From Camellia lanceoleosa (Eukaryota; Streptophyta; Magnoliopsida; Ericales; Theaceae), in contig CM045761.1 of NCBI GenBank assembly GCA_025200525.1, positions 82,985,551 through 83,049,550 on the forward strand: DNA of 64,000 nt, given 5' to 3'. Both the position numbers and the translations under genes were made by a program. Under the pieces are notes generated by a model. That model did not search any database. It was not told where the DNA came from and was given only the letters and a program-made list of their open reading frames with translations. This document shows, in pieces, positions 59,138 to 64,000 of the stretch. Numbering within the stretch: position 1 is the stretch's first letter; every line of letters starts with the position of its first letter.

Positions 59138-60183
59138 TGTGCTTGAAAGACCTAAAAAAAAAAAAAAGCATTACATTTCTTGTGTGTTCATATAGTATGT
59201 TTCCAATAATGTCCGTTTTTAGAATGTTGTTAATTATTATTTAATGAGTTTTAGTTGATTATAATGGTTTTGAACTTTGGTTTGTGATACGTAATTTTTT
59301 TTTTTTTTTAAAGATTTGTGAATCTTGTCAATTATATGGCCAAAAAAAATTTACATTAATTTCATACCAATTTTTACCAGAATGATACAGTAGCAACGTT
59401 ATAATCATTAACAATCATTTTGGTAAAATATTTCTTTTCAATTACTAGGCCCACAATGCAATTAATAATCATTTTTGGTAAATCAAAAATTATACAATGA
59501 TTGCGATTTACTGATTTAGCATCACACATAGTAAAATAAAAAATAAAAAATGAATCCTCATTTTAATATGAAACTGCAATAAATTGATGAAGTATGTATG
59601 GCATTTGTCAAGATTTGTAGCTATATAGTCTTTTATTGTTTTGTTAAATAAGATTCGTAGCTTGAGTTAAGTAACTCCCACTTGTTTCTTGGATACTCAA
59701 AAAGCAGAAAAGAAAAATTCTCAATCTGAATGAACAAATATAGACATTTATTTCCTTTTGAAACTCGCTGTCATTTTCGATTAGTCAAGACCGTTCTGTA
59801 GTAACATTTTGGCATGTCATAAATACATTCATTTTTTTGCCTTTAGCCAACTCCACCTCTCTATGCTTTAGCATCTATCGTAACCATCTTTGTATAGTAT
59901 ATTTATATTAATCATATTCTTCAATTTTTTATCATTGTCACAGTATCATACTTATGTAATTTTTCAAGCTTACAATTATAGAATATGATTATTGCACATA
60001 TTGGTAAATATGTGGCATAAAATGCATGCACGGTGCATGCAAGCTTACAGTGCATGCATGATGCACGTGGCATAAAATGGACGCTAATTTGTGGCAAGAA
60101 TAAAAGGAAAAAAAAGCGAGAAAGATATCACCGTAGAATATATTTTTGTTAAATGTAAGGTTTAACTAGGGCATTGCGACCTG

Positions 60184-61457
60184 TAGGGGTGTCCGCCGTT
60201 CAGTTTGGGGCGGTTTGTGATTCGGTTTGGACCCGCCTGCATCTATGCGGTTTGGGGAAAAGTCAACCCGCAACCGCCCGCAATGCGGTTTGCGGTTTGT
60301 GCGGATAGGGTTCGCGGATGTACGGGCGGTTTGCGGATTGAAATTTTTTTTAAAAAAGTTTATTTTTAAACCTTTTTTTTTTCTCCCACTTTGTCAATCT
60401 TTATTTTGGACCTTTTTCCTCATATTTTCTAAAATGCTCCAACATTAATAATTGGACCAGAATAAACATTTTAGAATAGGCCATATTTTTGTTTATGATA
60501 TTTTTTGGATTGGCCTTTCCTACTTATCCTTTCTTTTGCTAGTAATTTTCCTCTTAAAGGCTGCACAATGTTCAAGTTCTCTAGTCTCCCTTTCATACAT
60601 ATTTCTTCATTACTCATTGACAAATATAAAATTTGATTATATTTCAGCATGAATGGAACACAGGTGCAACAATCCTATGCACTGTAGAAGTGAAAATTGC
60701 AAGCCACTGCAAATTTCTATTTTACAATAAAAGTCACAGTGTCTCATTATGTAGATAATTTATAAACTATAATCATGAAGCACAAAGTATTAGAACTTGA
60801 AAGCCTCAAAGGATTTAGAAGATACCAAATTAACTCATGGCATGTAGATGAATGATATTAACAGGCAACAACCAATGCAGCAAGAACTGGAAGGATGATC
60901 AAAACTCAAATAGCAACACATCAAAAAACATCACTGATTGACAAATACAATGGATCTCCTATACAATAGAGACTAATAACACACTACCAATAATACCTGA
61001 ATTAATAGATCAGTAAATGTATGTTTTAATATGAACCAGCATATCAACATTGCTTGAATTAAATGATCAACAAAGAAATGTTATTAATGAGCATCCTCTC
61101 AAGAACATTTAGTAACAAACTTTATCATTATTACTTGAACCAATAAACAAAACAATGGAATATCAAGACAGGCACCTGCAGACAGATCATTAGGGTTTTT
61201 TTTGTTTTGTTTGTTATAGATGAGGTGCGTGAGGTGAGATAGTGAGATGAACGGTCAGATTTGAAAGAAAAAAAACAAAAAAAAAAGTATTAATGCGGGC
61301 GGGTGCGGTTCAAACCCGCAACCTGCCCGCAACCCGAAATTTATATAAAATCCAAACCACACCCTACCCTAATGTGTTTGCGAAACCGCCCACACGCGTG
61401 CAGTTTGGATCGGGTAGGGCGGTTTGGACAGGTCGGATAACCCTATGCCCATCCTTA
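60184..61457. mobile_element. hAT-like non-autonomous element in array unit 3
   Basis: Ends TAGGGGTGTCCGCC and, inverted, TAAGGATGGGCATAGG; flanked by 8-bp repeats GCGACCTG (60176-60183) and GCGCCCTG (61458-61465), one mismatch. Subterminal regions are filled with GCGGTTTG/CCCGCAACC motifs in opposite sense. About 1.27 kb, AT-rich interior, no transposase ORF. An 8-bp TSD and such ends are typical of hAT. Confidence 0.88.
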
Positions 61458-61542
61458 GCGCCCTGAGAGAGAGAGAGAGAGAGAGTGAAGGAAATGAAGT
61501 TGAAATAGAAATGTCAAAAATTTCCACATTGATACCCCAACT

Positions 61543-61589
<47 letters not shown>

Positions 61590-61739
61590 ACTAGTGAAGG
61601 AAATGAAATTGAAATGGAAATGTCAAAACTTTCCACATTGATACCCCAACTTTATATAGAAAAAATGAACCCACCTTTCAGGATAAAAGCCAAGAAACTT
61701 TTCCTCTCTCCCTCTCTAAAGTTGCGTAACCATCTTAAC

Positions 61740-62025
61740 AACCACCACAATCTATCGCCAAAAAATCCTCAAAATTTTCTAGGTCGTTTCACAAACTTTT
61801 TCGATCCACTTTTGGCCCCAAACAAGCGAAAACAGGATCGCAACACCCATTTTCTGCTGTTTTCGACGGGTCGTGCCTGCTTTGAACCATTCTAGAAGTG
61901 CTCGAGAGTGACAGCAGCAGCGAGATTTCGCCAGAGTTTAAGTCGATGGCGGTGGTAGCGGTTATAAGAAAGTCAACTTCTAAGCGGTTCATGGCCACCA
62001 CTTCTATCGGTGTTTCATGTGCTTG
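61740..62025 (+). pseudogene. Small array ORF, unit 3 copy (start lost)
   Basis: Corresponds to codons after the start of the unit 2 ORF (from ACCACCACAATCTATCGCC). The ATG segment is deleted and stops interrupt the frame, but the C-terminal RKSTSKRF-like part can be read. Confidence 0.65.
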
Positions 62026-62176
62026 AAAGACCATAAAAAAAAAAAAAAAAACTTTATATTATTGTGTGTTCATATAGTGTGTTCCAAACTATGTCTATTT
62101 TTAGAATGTTGTTAATTATTATTTAATGAGTTTTAGTTGATTATAATGGTTTTGAACTTTGGTTTGTGATATGTGA

Positions 62177-62207
<31 letters not shown>

Positions 62208-62662
62208 TGTGATTCCTTTTAGTCATGTGGGAAAATTTTTTTACATTAAGCCAGTAACATTTTGGCGTGTCTTAAATAAATTCATTTTTTGCCTTCAGCC
62301 AACTCCACCTCTCTATGCTTTAGCATCAATCGTAACCATCTTTGCATAGTATATTTATATTAATCGTATTCTTCAATTTTTTATCGTTGTCACAGTATCA
62401 TACTTATGTAATTTTGCAAGCTTACAATTATAGAATATGATTATTGCACATACTGGTAAATATGTGGCATAAAATGCATGCATGGTGCGTGCAAGCTTAC
62501 AAAGCACGCATGATGCACGTGGCATAAAATGCACACGAATTTGTGTCAAGAATAAAAGGGAAAACAAAGAGAGAAGGATATCACCGTAGAATATATTTTT
62601 GTTAAATGTAAGATTTAACTAGGGGAATGCGACCTAAGAGAGAGAGAGAGAGAGTAACTAGT

Positions 62663-64000
62663 TGTACGAGCAAGAAATATTCTTCTCGTATAATCCTGTT
62701 GATCAAGTCTGCGCTCCTCCGTACGCCGTCGCTTTACTCCCTGAAAACACAAATGTGAGCTAGCCGGTGGGTGTGTGCCGGATACCTCTCCGATGCCTAA
62801 GTTAGCAAAATAGACAAATAGGCAAAAAGCTCTGTGTATTCGAGAATCAAAGTTGTGTTACCTCTCCATAGGTGATGTTATGAGCTTTTATAGGTTTCGC
62901 GTGGCACAATCCTAGTACGACTCTTACTCCTCCATGTAAAGTCCTCTTAGGAATCACATTCCTGAAAGATAATGCTTATCCTTCAACACCCCTCTCACTG
63001 CTTAAACCAAGTGAGATGGTTTTACCTCGGTAAAATGACAATACAACCGAGCTAACAATACCACTGCCACACTTATCCTGGCGCCTTTATGTGCAACACG
63101 TATCTCGGCTAACGTTTTACTTGTACTTCGGTTTTCATCTACTTGGACCGAGCTAATCTGTAACAAACCTTGACCGAGCTAAAGAGGAGAGATCTAGCTT
63201 AAAGTGCCCACCATCCGACCGTGGTACCTGGATTGAGCTAAACGCTAACACCATGGTCCTCCTCGCAAAGCCCTTTTTACCTCGGCCCACCAATCGGCCC
63301 ACTACACAGCTCGGCCCAATTTTACTTATAAATTACCCTCTCAATTGCCTCTTAATTCCATCTGCGTAGCATGATAGGGATTACCTGCTACTAACCAAGC
63401 TAAAAACTCTAGCCTTCCAACTGAGCTAAATTTGCACCAGGCTATTTAATCTGTCCGGTCAAAACGTCCCTTTAGTCGCTGTAACTGAATCACTTCTCAT
63501 TCCATGGACACGTGGCAAACTGCCATTGGCCCAATGTAGCTGTCACGCCGCCCTCGTACATCGCAACATTTGAACAGTCCCGCCCAAAACTTGAGCTTTT
63601 CACAAAAACCCTATTCTTTGAACCATTTACTTGCACTATTCATCTTCTTCTTCTCTCTCTCTACCTCTGAATCCCCATTTCTTCTCTATACTGCACAAGC
63701 TCGTGTTCTTTATTGTTGTTGCTTCCATCTTCAATTCCTTCACCTTGAACTGGTAAGTGGTGCAAATCTATTTCCTTTCCTCATCGTTGTTTTTGAAGCA
63801 TGTTACATAGTACTTGTTTGCTTTTCAAAACATGCACCACTTTTGCTTCCCTTTTTCTGGGAAAAACTCACGTAATAGAACTATTGTACTTATGAACAAT
63901 TTGAAATTTTTTCCTTTTGATCAAAAATCACACTTCAACCGAACTAGGATTCTGTTTGTATTAAGTACAAGCTTAGCCAAACTGAACAACCGAACTAAAA
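62663..64000. mobile_element. LTR element inserted in array unit 4 (extends beyond window)
   Basis: The array motif GTTACTAGTGAAGG is interrupted after TAACTAGT by TGTACGAGCAAG. On the minus strand, a TATAAAAGC box lies at 62878-62893 (plus GCTTTTATA) and the sequence ends CTCGTACA at 62663, as an LTR read on minus would. ACCGAGCTAA and CTCGGC motifs recur. The TSD is probably CTAGT. The short ORFs after 63570 are not convincing. Whether this is an LTR of a full element or a solo LTR is undecided. Confidence 0.55.

Larger units (their letters stand above)
56608..62660. repeat. Tandem array of ~1.7-kb units
   Basis: Units start at AATAAAAGGGAAAACAAA near 56608, 58376, 60098 and 62549. Units 1 and 2 are ~1768 and ~1722 bp. 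Unit 3 is ~1.17 kb after removing the hAT insertion and its duplicated target, having lost ~430 bp. Unit 4 is cut after ~115 bp by an LTR element. Each unit has (GA)n tracts, an internally duplicated GTTACTAGTGAAGGAAATGA block, a small ORF or its relic, and a shared AT-rich tail with CATGCA-rich palindromes. The mobilising origin is unknown. Confidence 0.9.

Noticed and set aside
60227..60652. Short ORFs at the left end of the hAT element
   Set aside because: No transposase motif; they start in the subterminal repeats and continue into AT-rich DNA.

Overview
This is a repeat-dominated stretch of a plant nuclear genome, most likely a eudicot. Three things point there: Ty3/gypsy retrotransposons with two RNase H domains and long antisense ORFs (Tat-type), a plant mobile domain ORF, and intron-containing fragments of plant-like genes. 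I found no intact host gene, no rRNA or tRNA and no CRISPR array. Assignments rest on reading motifs, splice sites and target-site duplications (TSDs) by eye; no database was searched.

Layout. 1-479 is the 3' end of an LTR. 480-4499 is AT-rich DNA with decayed repeats. 4500-43974 is one 39.5-kb nest. The outer element A (Tat-lineage gypsy, LTRs 4500-5275 and 43225-43974, TSD GATAT) runs gag, protease, RT, RNase H, archaeal-type RNase H, integrase, then antisense ORFs including a plant-mobile-domain-like one. It was hit by a 2.28-kb solo LTR (7749-10025, TSD CTTAG), by an 8.7-kb composite LTR insertion (13025-21751, TSD TCTAA) that itself carries another LTR-like insertion and two MITEs, and by a second Tat-like element B (28430-41766, TSD ATAAG). 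B has broken sense genes, a 1.4-kb array of alternating 50/52-bp repeats, an uninterrupted 303-aa antisense ORF and a decayed antisense Transposase_28-like gene. A 1-kb MITE sits in B's integrase. Without the three insertions A would be about 15 kb.

44291-48385 holds the 3' half of a minus-strand NAD(P)-binding Rossmann/atypical-SDR gene with recognisable exons, truncated and carrying an internal loss. 48838-54555 is a run of inverted-repeat DNA elements (one fold-back element with ~200-bp arms, one MULE-like candidate). 55263-56547 places one exon of a ubiquitin-conjugating enzyme E2 next to four exons of a GH35 beta-galactosidase, both fragments. 56608-62660 is a tandem array of ~1.7-kb units with (GA)n tracts and a small ORF intact only in unit 2; unit 3 is split by a hAT element (60184-61457). 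The window ends inside another LTR element inserted at 62663.

The genes do not form a pathway. The sense ORFs are retrotransposon replication genes in decay. The most unusual content is the intact antisense ORF of element B, the adjacent E2/beta-galactosidase fragments and the ORF-bearing tandem array.
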